A DNA stretch of 22,051 bases from CAYJLB01 sp964370845 (GTDB lineage: Bacteria; Bacillota; Clostridia; Oscillospirales; Ruminococcaceae), in NCBI GenBank assembly GCA_964370845.1, contig CAYJLB010000035.1, forward strand, positions 1-22,051, given 5' to 3'. Positions within the stretch are counted from its first letter, which is position 1; every line of letters starts with the position of its first letter. Made by a program: the position numbers and the translations under genes. The notes under the pieces were generated by a model that made no database searches, was not told the DNA's origin, and worked only from the letters and a program-made list of their open reading frames with translations. This document shows, piece by piece, positions 7,727 to 14,149 of the stretch.

Positions 7727-8245
7727 TTATTTCAAAAAATCGCTTCTGTATTCAAGTGCTCTTAAATCATATCCAAGTTCCCTTAAATACCCAGTTTTCA
7801 TAGCAACTAAATTAATATCGGTATTCATAGCCATTGCAATTTGCCCATCGGAATAATTATAGTTGTAAATATAATCAATTACCTCATCGGTATCAAGTAA
7901 AATTTCAGCAGCCATAATATTAGCCTCGTACTCCGGAATACTTTGCATATCGTAAAGCATAAATTCTTGGAGTGCTCTGTTATTAGCAAGATGTCGATGT
8001 AGCTGATCATGTCCAATCTCGTGAGCGCAAACAATTCTTTTCATTCGTTCATCAAGTGTGTCATTTATAAAAATATAACGAATATTTTTAATAACTGCAT
8101 ACATACCTTTTAATGTTCCAAAATCACTACGATATCTCACTTCAATTCCAAGCTCACGAGCTATTTGAAATGGATCTCTGCTTCCCGTCTGAGTTATTAA
8201 ATCTTGTGCGATTTCGGCAATCTGTGTTTTTCTAATTATCCCCAC
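7727..8245 (-). CDS. ImmA/IrrE-family metallopeptidase
   Basis: A soluble zinc peptidase of the COG2856 (ImmA/IrrE) family. The HEIGH signature occurs in CAHEIGHDQLH, and a downstream EYEANIMAAEIL helix supplies the third metal-ligand region. Relatives cleave XRE-type repressors during DNA damage or induction, as in ICEBs1, and the XRE gene is immediately upstream. The start is uncertain. An ATG at 8332 would overlap the XRE gene by 65 bp without a good ribosome-binding site. A strong GGGAGG lies at the in-frame GTG (8245) and close before in-frame ATA and ATT codons. I give the GTG as a conservative boundary (172 aa). The adjacent convergent terminator ends the transcript. Confidence 0.85.
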   Translation of the reverse strand: MGIIRKTQIAEIAQDLITQTGSRDPFQIARELGIEVRYRSDFGTLKGMYAVIKNIRYIFINDTLDERMKRIVCAHEIGHDQLHRHLANNRALQEFMLYDMQSIPEYEANIMAAEILLDTDEVIDYIYNYNYSDGQIAMAMNTDINLVAMKTGYLRELGYDLRALEYRSDFLK

Positions 8246-8267
8246 CTCCCAATTATTTGAAAAAATC

Positions 8268-8675
8268 CTATTTCTTATATTTTTTAGGAGTGTACTTCTC
8301 TTTATTTTTCTCTTTAGCATCCCAATAGGCATCGTTAAGCGCTCTCATAGCACCGTCCATAGCGGTTGCATCAAGTGTGCCACCTGCAAAAAGACCACTA
8401 ACTTGTGATACAAGTTCATCAATTTCACGAGCAGCCTTTGCGCCACCTTTTTCATGAGCTTCCACAACGATACTTTCTTTAGTGTCCATCAAATAATCAT
8501 AAGTAGTATGTAATGCGTGTGCCAATTTCTGCACAATTTCAACATTTCTTGGCGTACTTTCTCCACTTTCATATTTTTGTATAGTTCGGTCACTTACACC
8601 GACTAACTTGGCGAGTTCAACTTGTTTTAGACCAACCTCGCTCCTTTTTTCTTTTAATCTCTCATTAAAAGCCAT
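8268..8675 (-). CDS. XRE-family repressor
   Basis: A 135-aa regulator. Residues 6-62 are a Cro/C1-type helix-turn-helix (KQVELAKLVGVSDRTIQKYESGESTPR). The C-terminal half is helical, with a Gly/Ala-rich region and a Lys-rich tail, probably for dimerisation. AGAGGT lies 6 bases before the ATG. The gene is divergent from the Y-family polymerase gene and co-directional with the ImmA-type peptidase 22 bases downstream. The expected circuit is that it represses itself and the polymerase, and that peptidase cleavage relieves repression after DNA damage. That circuit follows from ImmR/ImmA precedent and is not proven here. Confidence 0.85.
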   Translation of the reverse strand: MAFNERLKEKRSEVGLKQVELAKLVGVSDRTIQKYESGESTPRNVEIVQKLAHALHTTYDYLMDTKESIVVEAHEKGGAKAAREIDELVSQVSGLFAGGTLDATAMDGAMRALNDAYWDAKEKNKEKYTPKKYKK

Positions 8676-8706
8676 ATGCTACCTCTTTCGTAAATCTATA
8701 ATTGTC

Positions 8707-8786
8707 CGAATATTTTTTCGTATTTACCTATTGACATGAATTAATATTCGTGATAGAATAAAAACAACGACACGAACATTATTTCG
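8707..8786. promoter_or_regulatory. Three LexA-like operator sites
   Basis: Three 14-bp dyads share the form yGAA-N6-TTCG: CGAATATTTTTTCG at 8707-8720, TGAATTAATATTCG at 8737-8750 and CGAACATTATTTCG at 8773-8786. Their centres are 30 and 36 bp apart. The third differs from the Bacillota LexA box CGAAC-N4-GTTCG at one defined position. The second lies inside the polymerase promoter spacer. Either the host LexA or the adjacent XRE protein could bind. Confidence 0.65.
8731..8759 (+). promoter_or_regulatory. Promoter of the Y-family polymerase gene
   Basis: TTGACA (8731-8736), 17 bp, then TAGAAT (8754-8759). The second operator dyad (8737-8750) occupies the spacer, so a bound repressor would exclude RNA polymerase. 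Confidence 0.75.
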
Positions 8787-8793
8787 TAATATT

Positions 8794-8822
8794 ATTTTAT
8801 CATACGAAATAATATATGTCAA
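8794..8822 (-). promoter_or_regulatory. Promoter of the XRE/ImmA operon
   Basis: Read leftward: TTGACA (8822-8817), 17 bp, then TAAAAT (8799-8794). It faces the polymerase promoter, and the two transcripts would overlap by roughly 20 or more bases before diverging into their genes. The third operator lies at its start site. Confidence 0.7.
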
Positions 8823-8850
8823 GTACTTTTTATAAGGAGTTGAAATTTAA

Positions 8851-10089
8851 TTGAAAGAACGAGTAATATTACACTGCGATATGAATAATTTTTATGCATC
8901 GGTTGAGTGTATGTTAAACCCAGAACTGCGTGATAAATGTGTTGCTGTTGCAGGTTCAGTTGAGGAAAGAAGCGGAATTATATTAGCTAAAAATTATGCA
9001 GCAAAAGCCTTTGGAGTGCAAACAGGTGAGGCAATTTGGCAAGCAAGACAAAAATGCAAAGACTTAGTTGTAGTTAGACCTCATTACGAGCAATATTTGA
9101 AATTTTCAAGACTTGCAAGGGAAATTTACTCACGCTATACAGATAAAATCGAGCCTTATGGAATGGACGAAAACTGGTTGTGCTTAACAGGTAGCGGAAT
9201 TTTTGGAACTGCTGAAGAAATAGCTGAAGAAATTAGAAAAACAATCAAATTTGAACTGGGCTTGACTATTTCAATTGGAGTAAGTTTTAATAAAATCTTT
9301 GCGAAATTAGGTTCAGATATGAAAAAACCTGATGCAATTACAGTCATTACAAAAGAGAATTTCAAGGAAAAAATTTGGCATTTGCCAGCTAATGAGTTGC
9401 TTGGAGTTGGACGAGCTACAAATAAAATTTTGCAAAAATATTACATCAACACAATTGGAGATTTAGCAAACTGTAGTGAAGAATTACTGCGATTGAAACT
9501 TGGGGTAAATGGTGTTAGATTAAAGGCTTTTGCAAATGGTTTAGATACTTCAGTTGTAACTCATTCCGATTACACTCCTACAATTAAAAGCATTGGACAT
9601 GGAACTACAACTGTGCGTGACCTTGAAAACAGTGCAGAAGTTTGGTGTGTAATGCTTGAACTTGTACAGTCTATTGCAAAAAAACTTCGCAAACACAAAA
9701 AGCGAGCAGGTGGAATTGCCATTTCAATCAGAAACAATGAATTAGTCACAAAAGAGTGGCAAAAAAAGCTTGAAGTTCCTACCCAAAGTGGAAGTAATCT
9801 TGCAAGAAATGCTTTTGAATTGTTTCACAAATCTTACAAATGGGAATGTGATGTTCGTTCGGTTACAGTTAGAGCGATTAATTTGATAGAAGAAAATCAG
9901 CCTATACAACTTGGATTTTTTGCAGATTATAACAAAGTTGAAAAGCAAGAGAAGTTAGACCTTGCAATAGAAAGCATACGAAACAGGTTTGGGAAAGATG
10001 CCATTAGAAATGCTGTACTTTGTAAAGATTTTAATGTTGCTAAAAATTATGATACAGGAGTAATAATGCCGACGGGTATGGTTACTTAA
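8851..10089 (+). CDS. Y-family (UmuC/DinB-like) translesion DNA polymerase
   Basis: A 412-aa error-prone DNA polymerase. The palm begins with HCDMNNFYASVE (Asp10 metal ligand). The second catalytic pair is Asp106-Glu107 in YGMDENW, then SIGVSFNKIFAKLGSDMKKPDA and a helix-hairpin-helix-like LLGVGRATNKILQKY. A QLGFF motif at 353-357 near the C-terminus fits a sliding-clamp binding site. The start is TTG, 12 bases after AAGGAG; no alternative is better placed. It is closest to the UmuC/UvrX-like polymerases of Gram-positive mobile elements. Expression should be damage-inducible through the three LexA-like sites upstream. Carrying its own repressor and peptidase makes it an autonomous SOS-like cassette. 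Confidence 0.93.
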   Translation: MKERVILHCDMNNFYASVECMLNPELRDKCVAVAGSVEERSGIILAKNYAAKAFGVQTGEAIWQARQKCKDLVVVRPHYEQYLKFSRLAREIYSRYTDKIEPYGMDENWLCLTGSGIFGTAEEIAEEIRKTIKFELGLTISIGVSFNKIFAKLGSDMKKPDAITVITKENFKEKIWHLPANELLGVGRATNKILQKYYINTIGDLANCSEELLRLKLGVNGVRLKAFANGLDTSVVTHSDYTPTIKSIGHGTTTVRDLENSAEVWCVMLELVQSIAKKLRKHKKRAGGIAISIRNNELVTKEWQKKLEVPTQSGSNLARNAFELFHKSYKWECDVRSVTVRAINLIEENQPIQLGFFADYNKVEKQEKLDLAIESIRNRFGKDAIRNAVLCKDFNVAKNYDTGVIMPTGMVT

Positions 10090-10120
10090 ACGTGGTAACC
10101 GCGTTGTTAGCTCCACGTTT
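10088..10120 (+). repeat. Hairpin downstream of the polymerase gene
   Basis: AAACGTGG (10088-10095), overlapping the stop codon, pairs with CCACGTTT (10113-10120). No T-run follows, so it is not a standard terminator. It may stabilise the transcript or modulate the small downstream gene. Confidence 0.4.
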
Positions 10121-10196
10121 GACAATTGATATAACTTGAAACTTTGTAGCCACGAGGCTCTAGAAAAGTTGAAAGTATTATTTGAAAGGAAAATAT

Positions 10197-10433
10197 ATGC
10201 GTAAAGTTTATATAGATGTAATACTAAAAAATGATAGAGAGGGTATGTTACGTCCTTTATCTATTGAGTGGGAAAATGGAGAAGTTTTTGAGATTGACAG
10301 GCTAATTGACAGGAGAAAAGCAGCTTCGACAAAAGTTGGAGGTTGTGGAATGAGGTATACTGTTGTTATTAATGGAAAGGAAAAATTTTTATTCCACGAA
10401 GATGATAAGTGGTTTGTTGAGGCTATTGTTTAA
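10197..10433 (+). CDS. Small polymerase-associated protein (78 aa)
   Basis: A 78-residue basic protein with a beta-rich pattern: VYIDVILKNDREGMLRP, then WENGEVFEIDRLID, a KVGGCGMRYTVVI core and a C-terminal KWFVEAIV. I recall very similar small proteins directly downstream of Y-family polymerases in Clostridia mobile elements, but I know no tested function. The ATG at 10197 follows GAAAGGA by 7 bases; an upstream TTG at 10182 lies within that ribosome-binding site and is rejected. It probably shares the damage-inducible transcript. A role comparable to the YolD partner of UvrX is conceivable, but there is no evident sequence similarity to judge. Confidence 0.75.
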   Translation: MRKVYIDVILKNDREGMLRPLSIEWENGEVFEIDRLIDRRKAASTKVGGCGMRYTVVINGKEKFLFHEDDKWFVEAIV

Positions 10434-10501
10434 GAAAATTGATATTAAGGAGTGGTTTAATCTTGCAGTTTTAAAATTATGACAGAAGGGTTTGTGACAT
10501 T

Positions 10502-10729
10502 ATGCGGAATATACGGATAATTGAACCATCAAAGATTACAAAAGATGAAATTGAGGTAGCAAAAAAGAAAACTATAAATCAAAGAAGAAAAATAATTATA
10601 TGTCCTTACTGTAGATTTAATTTAGTATTTGTTTTTGAAGATGCCACTGGTCATATTCAAGCAAAATGCAAATATTGTGGGAGAGAAACTATTTTTAATT
10701 TATCAACTTCCGCAAAGGCAAAGTATTAG
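10502..10729 (+). CDS. Small zinc-ribbon protein (75 aa)
   Basis: A 75-aa protein with two Cys pairs, CPYC and CKYC, about 27 residues apart, forming a probable treble-clef or zinc-ribbon fold. The first 32 residues are Lys-rich and the last 12 are polar. AGAAGGG lies about 11 bases before the ATG. Small Cys-knuckle proteins of this kind (Com- or KTR-like) occur in conjugative elements and may bind nucleic acid. No specific function can be claimed. It lies between the polymerase cassette and a structured RNA region and may be co-transcribed with the polymerase. Confidence 0.7.
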   Translation: MRNIRIIEPSKITKDEIEVAKKKTINQRRKIIICPYCRFNLVFVFEDATGHIQAKCKYCGRETIFNLSTSAKAKY

Positions 10730-10754
10730 CGAAAAACCAAAAACAATTAAATAT

Positions 10755-10928
10755 TTAGCTGTGCTATGAGCTGCTGAAAAGTGAACGTCTCTAAGTCGCA
10801 TGAACAGAATTTTAGAAATTTAAAATTCTGTTTGTCGGCGTGGAAACGTTTAAGACTTTAATGCGGCTTCAAAGAACAACTGTTCTCAACCCTTTTTACT
10901 GCTTTGTGCAGTAGAAAGGGTATTTTTT
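10755..10928 (+). ncRNA. Structured RNA candidate ending in a strong terminator
   Basis: A perfect 12-bp hairpin (10803-10814 with 10821-10832) sits inside a longer-range helix pairing AAGTCGCAT (10793-10801) with ATGCGGCTT (10861-10869, one G-U pair). An upstream AGCT...AGCT hairpin (about 10757-10773) and the 10889-10928 terminator complete the structure. There is no open frame of note. It could be an attenuator or riboswitch-like leader for the sigma-like gene, or a stand-alone small RNA. I do not recognise a known class. Confidence 0.5.
10889..10928 (+). terminator. Strong intrinsic terminator
   Basis: A 14-bp stem with one G-U pair (ACCCTTTTTACTGC at 10889-10902 with 10908-10921), loop TTTGT, then ATTTTTT. 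It ends the upstream RNA just 88 bases before the sigma-like start codon, so termination here would control that gene. Confidence 0.85.
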
Positions 10929-10955
10929 ATGCTTATAAATATGAAAGCTCGCTCC

Positions 10956-11007
10956 CCTCCTCTGAAATTTTTATTTTCAAAAATTATGAATTTAAAAATT
11001 TTGGAGG
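10956..11007 (+). promoter_or_regulatory. Hairpin that can hide the ribosome-binding site of the sigma-like gene
   Basis: CCTCC (10956-10960) can pair with the GGAGG ribosome-binding site (11003-11007). The helix continues as AAATTTTT (10965-10972) with AAAAATTT (10994-11001). An ATG-initiated open frame starting at 10931 crosses this anti-Shine-Dalgarno and continues in frame into the sigma-like gene, so ribosomes entering there could open it. Confidence 0.4.
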
Positions 11008-11015
11008 AAAGTAAA

Positions 11016-11429
11016 ATGATAAAAAATATGCAAATTATTTATAACAAATTTGAAAAGGAACAAGAGAAATTACGAAAAGAATATTTAGAACTTGGAATGT
11101 CTGAGGATAGTATAGACAAGTTGTATGAATTTGATAAAAAGCAATTAGCTCGAAATATTGCTTATGACAGAAGAAACCAAAGTCTTGAATTAGACTTAGT
11201 AAAATTTTCAGTGGAAATTGATTTTAGTTTGACAGATAGATATTTTTGGATTGAAGAAATTTCTGATGATAATATAGCAAAGCAACTGAAAAAGTTATCT
11301 CCAGATGATTTAGATTTGTTGACTTTATTGGTTGTTGAAGGTTATACACAAACTGAGATTGCACACTTAAAAGGTTGTTCAAAAAATACAATTTCTAAAA
11401 AGTTTTTAAGAATAAAAAAATATTTTTAA
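11016..11429 (+). CDS. Sigma-region-4-like HTH protein
   Basis: A 137-aa protein with a long charged helical N-terminus (residues 1-60, likely coiled coil). Its C-terminus is a sigma-70 region 4-type helix-turn-helix: LSPDDLDLLTLLVVEGYTQTEIAHLKGCSKNTISKKFLRIKKYF, in two parts. Proteins of this shape are common in Bacillota integrative elements and are thought to activate element genes. GGAGG lies 8 bases before the ATG. The frame is open back to an ATG at 10931, but that version has no ribosome-binding site of comparable strength. There is no region 2, so it is not a complete sigma factor. Regulation by the upstream terminator and RBS-sequestering hairpin is inferred. Confidence 0.75.
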   Translation: MIKNMQIIYNKFEKEQEKLRKEYLELGMSEDSIDKLYEFDKKQLARNIAYDRRNQSLELDLVKFSVEIDFSLTDRYFWIEEISDDNIAKQLKKLSPDDLDLLTLLVVEGYTQTEIAHLKGCSKNTISKKFLRIKKYF

Positions 11430-11518
11430 AATATGGGTGACGATTTACTCTTTCCGTGTTCTATATTATGAGGGGATAAAAAACATCAACTCAAAAGAAT
11501 ACCGAAAACTGAATAGTT

Positions 11519-11803
11519 CCACTATCAAAATACTTTATCCTAAAGTCCTGTGAAAAGGAAAGCACATTAGTGTATACGCCATGACAACTTAAATTTAAGT
11601 TTGAGCGATTAGATTATTTGAAAAAATAATTTTTATACGACTAAAAAATAACCTGTGATTGGTTATATTGCAATAATCGCTTTAGGTGATAATGATACTT
11701 CCGTCTAGCCACAGACTCAAGCAATGGGGGCGGTTGTGAGAGAACCTCACGAGGGTGAAAAAACCCATGATAAAACCTAATCAGTTTTAGTTTTGATAGT
11801 GCC
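11519..11803 (+). ncRNA. Large structured RNA candidate (about 285 nt)
   Basis: The region has no gene but is closed by a perfect 10-bp helix, ACTATCAAAA (11521-11530) with TTTTGATAGT (11791-11800), extended by one C-G pair. Inside are a TCCT/AGGA hairpin (11546-11559), a 16-bp palindrome (11586-11601) and a three-way junction: GCGATTA/TAATCGC (11605-11611, 11674-11680) enclosing a GAAA-tetraloop hairpin (11613-11630) and an ATAACC/GGTTAT hairpin (11648-11666). GTCT/AGAC, GTGAG/CTCAC, GGGT/ACCC and AAAAC/GTTTT hairpins follow. A GTTTTTCTTTT run follows the closing helix. I recognise no known class. Confidence 0.6.
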
Positions 11804-11978
11804 GTTTTTCTTTTGGAAAATTAAGCTTCGGGTGTCGAGGACAAATTAAGCTATAACAAATCGTTAGAAAATTTATTTTTCTAATTTCATCTTTAAAATT
11901 ATTATAAGATGAAAACTATGTGCAGATATGTTTCTTAAAATAATATCTGCATATACTTTTGTCTTAAAACATATTTAT
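11804..11978 (+). other. Hairpin-rich spacer without a gene
   Basis: Three perfect hairpins are visible: TTAGAAAA/TTTTCTAA (11864-11884), TTTCATCTT/AAGATGAAA (11885-11914) and TGCAGATAT/ATATCTGCA (11921-11951). There is no credible reading frame. They may be processing or termination structures for the preceding RNA. Confidence 0.5.
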
Positions 11979-12084
11979 AATAGTAAATTAAATTAGAAAA
12001 CGCACCAGAAATCAAGTAAAAAAGCTTTGATATATTCGGTTTTTTATTTGAGAAATGGTAGCATTTTCAACTTAATTTACTATT
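11979..12084 (+). promoter_or_regulatory. Long-range inverted repeat leader of the next gene
   Basis: The 13-bp arms AATAGTAAATTAA (11979-11991) and TTAATTTACTATT (12072-12084) are perfectly complementary. The helix continues imperfectly inward (GAAAACGCACCA with TGGTAGCATTTTC) and contains an ATCAA/TTGAT hairpin. TATAAT at 11976-11981 overlaps the left arm. The right arm ends 6 bases before AAGGAGG. It is likely a cis-regulatory leader or operator. Confidence 0.5.
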
Positions 12085-12104
12085 TTAACAAGGAGGAATA
12101 GCTA

Positions 12105-12341
12105 ATGTTAGAAGATTTAAAAAATATTGATATTCGCACAGTTAATCGTGATGAACTTGTAGAGAGAAAAAATATAAGAATAGACCCTAATGCAAGCCAT
12201 GAAGAACGATTACAAAGCTACATACAGCAAATTAAAAATCCATATTGCTATAAAGATGGAAAAACAGTTGTAAAAATTAGTTTTTCTAATACAGACACCT
12301 CGATTGAAGATTGCATTTCACATTACTTGAAAGGTTTATAA
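12105..12341 (+). CDS. Small element-associated protein (78 aa), DUF6870-like
   Basis: A 78-residue acidic protein with an N-terminal LKNIDIRTVNRDELVERKNI segment, a central EERLQSYIQQIKNPYC helix and a C-terminal beta/helix (VVKISFSNTDTSIEDCISHYL). I recall closely similar short proteins just upstream of serine recombinases in Clostridia integrative elements (DUF6870-type, named from memory). No biochemical role is known to me. The ribosome-binding site AAGGAGG is 8 bases before the ATG, so expression is expected to be strong. It precedes the recombinase operon and its leader, suggesting a link to excision or element control. Confidence 0.75.
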   Translation: MLEDLKNIDIRTVNRDELVERKNIRIDPNASHEERLQSYIQQIKNPYCYKDGKTVVKISFSNTDTSIEDCISHYLKGL

Positions 12342-12353
12342 GGAGTTGACATC

Positions 12354-12386
12354 GTGGACTTAATTGCAAACACTATGATACACTAA
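12354..12386 (+). CDS. Possible leader peptide before the recombinase operon (10 aa)
   Basis: GTG at 12354 follows AAGGAG (12340-12345) by 8 bases and encodes a 10-residue peptide reading MDLIANTMIH, then TAA. Its stop region overlaps TGATACAC (12376-12383), which pairs exactly with GTGTATCA (12465-12472). A hairpin AGCCA/TGGCT lies between. This arrangement suits translational attenuation of the first recombinase. The peptide itself is hypothetical. Confidence 0.35.
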   Translation: MDLIANTMIH

Positions 12387-12500
12387 AACTGGTCAAAAAA
12401 GAAAATATGAACTAAGCCATTACTGAAAGGTACTGGCTCGTTTGCCATACCTGCTTTCTGATTGGTGTATCAACTAACAATTAGAATGGAGGTCTTTTTT

Positions 12501-14135
12501 ATGGACAATAAAATATTTAAAACAGCAATTTATTGTAGACTATCACGTGATGACAAAGTTTTTGGAAAAAACTCTGATAAAGCTGAAAGTAATAGCATCG
12601 TAGGTCAAAAAGCATATTGCAAAGAATTTGTATCTAAGAATAAAGATATGGAGCTTGTATGTGAGCCGTTTGTAGATGATGGTTATAGTGGAGTAAACTT
12701 CGACAGACCGAATTTTATCAAGATGTTTGTTGAAATTCAAAAAGGTAACATCGATTGCGTTGTAGTTCGTGACCTTTCAAGGTTTGCAAGAGATTATATT
12801 GATGCAGGAAGATATTTAGAGAAAATCTTTCCGAGTTTAGGTGTAAGGTTTATTGCTATTAATGATAATTATGATAGCCAAACTTCAAATCACAGTTCAG
12901 ATTCTTTTATCATACCTTTTAAAAATTTAATTAACGATGCTTACTGCAAGGATATTTCAGTAAAAATTCGGTCTAGTTTAGAAACTAAGAGAAAAAAAGG
13001 TGAGCTTACCAGCGCACTTGCTCCATATGGATATAAAAAGTCTGAAGAAAACTACAATAAATTAGTTATAGATGATGAGGCAAGCGTAATTGTAGAGTTA
13101 ATTTATTCTTTGTACAAAGACGGTCTTAGCATTGGAAAAATTGCTAATAGACTAAATGAAATTGGTATACTTTCTCCTTTTGAATATAAACGCTCAAAAG
13201 GAATTGTTACAAATAGTTATTTTAAGAAAAAAGCACAAGCAAAATGGGAATATACATCGGTTAGAAGAATTTTAACTGATGAGGTATACATAGGTGTACT
13301 AGCCCAAGGAAAAACCAGTACACCAAACTATAAAGTTAAAGTCCCACAGAAAAAAGATGAAAGCGAATGGATAAGAGTAGAAAATACTCATAGAGCCATT
13401 GTTTCATACGAAGATTTTTTTGCTATTAAAGAGCTTTTATCTAGGGATATGCGTTCTACTCACACAGAGGGTGAATATAATCCATTATCGGGTTTTATAT
13501 TCTGTGCTGATTGTGGTAGCACAATGCTAAGAAAGAAAAATGTTATAAAAGGCAAAAGTTATATTTATTATAAATGCATTAGCCACGTCAAAAATAAAAA
13601 TTGTAGTTCTCATTGTATAGGTGGCGGTTTAACTGAAGAACTTGTTTTTAAAGCAATTCACGAACAAATAGAGTTAGTTTTAAATATTGATGAACTCTTC
13701 GCAAAATTAGATAATTCTCCTTTTAAAAATAGAGAAATTATAACACTTGAAATGCAAATTCAAAATTTAGATGAAGAAATAGCAATTTTAGCCAAAAGAA
13801 AGCTTAGACTATATGATGATTATTCAGATAAAATTATTTCTAAAGAAGAATATGACAATTTTTATAGTATATATAATAAATCTATTTCAGAAAAAGAAAT
13901 TATTAAAGATAGACTTTTAAAAGAAATAAAACGAGCTTTAGAAAGTGGCACTACTTCAAAAAATTGGACGGAGATATTTAGAGAAAACAAAAATTTTGAT
14001 GAACTTAATCGCAGGGTGCTTTTAGCTTTAGTAGATAAAGTATTGATACATGAAAATCATTGTATAGAAATAGTGTTTAAGTATAAAGATGAATTTAATG
14101 CAATGATAAAATATTTAGAAAACGTCAAAAGTTAG
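12501..14135 (+). CDS. Large serine recombinase 1
   Basis: A 544-aa site-specific recombinase. The resolvase catalytic domain starts at residue 8 (TAIYCRLSRDD, nucleophile Ser15) and includes VVVRDLSRFARDYIDAGRYLE. A recombinase domain follows (APYGYKK, then RRILTDEVYIGVL). The zinc ribbon is FCADCGSTM...YYKCISHVKNKNCSSHC, followed by a coiled-coil C-terminus. This is the domain order of TnpX/phiC31-type integrases. The ATG at 12501 follows GGAGG by 10 bases; an upstream in-frame start at 12462 lies before that site and is rejected. It is the first of three tandem recombinases, 14 bases before the next. Confidence 0.92.
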   Translation: MDNKIFKTAIYCRLSRDDKVFGKNSDKAESNSIVGQKAYCKEFVSKNKDMELVCEPFVDDGYSGVNFDRPNFIKMFVEIQKGNIDCVVVRDLSRFARDYIDAGRYLEKIFPSLGVRFIAINDNYDSQTSNHSSDSFIIPFKNLINDAYCKDISVKIRSSLETKRKKGELTSALAPYGYKKSEENYNKLVIDDEASVIVELIYSLYKDGLSIGKIANRLNEIGILSPFEYKRSKGIVTNSYFKKKAQAKWEYTSVRRILTDEVYIGVLAQGKTSTPNYKVKVPQKKDESEWIRVENTHRAIVSYEDFFAIKELLSRDMRSTHTEGEYNPLSGFIFCADCGSTMLRKKNVIKGKSYIYYKCISHVKNKNCSSHCIGGGLTEELVFKAIHEQIELVLNIDELFAKLDNSPFKNREIITLEMQIQNLDEEIAILAKRKLRLYDDYSDKIISKEEYDNFYSIYNKSISEKEIIKDRLLKEIKRALESGTTSKNWTEIFRENKNFDELNRRVLLALVDKVLIHENHCIEIVFKYKDEFNAMIKYLENVKS

Positions 14136-14149
14136 AGGAGGTGTATGGA

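Noticed and set aside
10929..11015. Longer start for the sigma-like protein
   Set aside because: The in-frame starts near 10931 sit directly after the terminator's T-run without a ribosome-binding site, whereas the ATG at 11016 follows GGAGG.
11519..11803. Self-splicing group I or group II intron, RNase P RNA, tmRNA or retron RNA
   Set aside because: I found none of the conserved core strings of these classes, and no reverse transcriptase, maturase or homing endonuclease gene adjoins.
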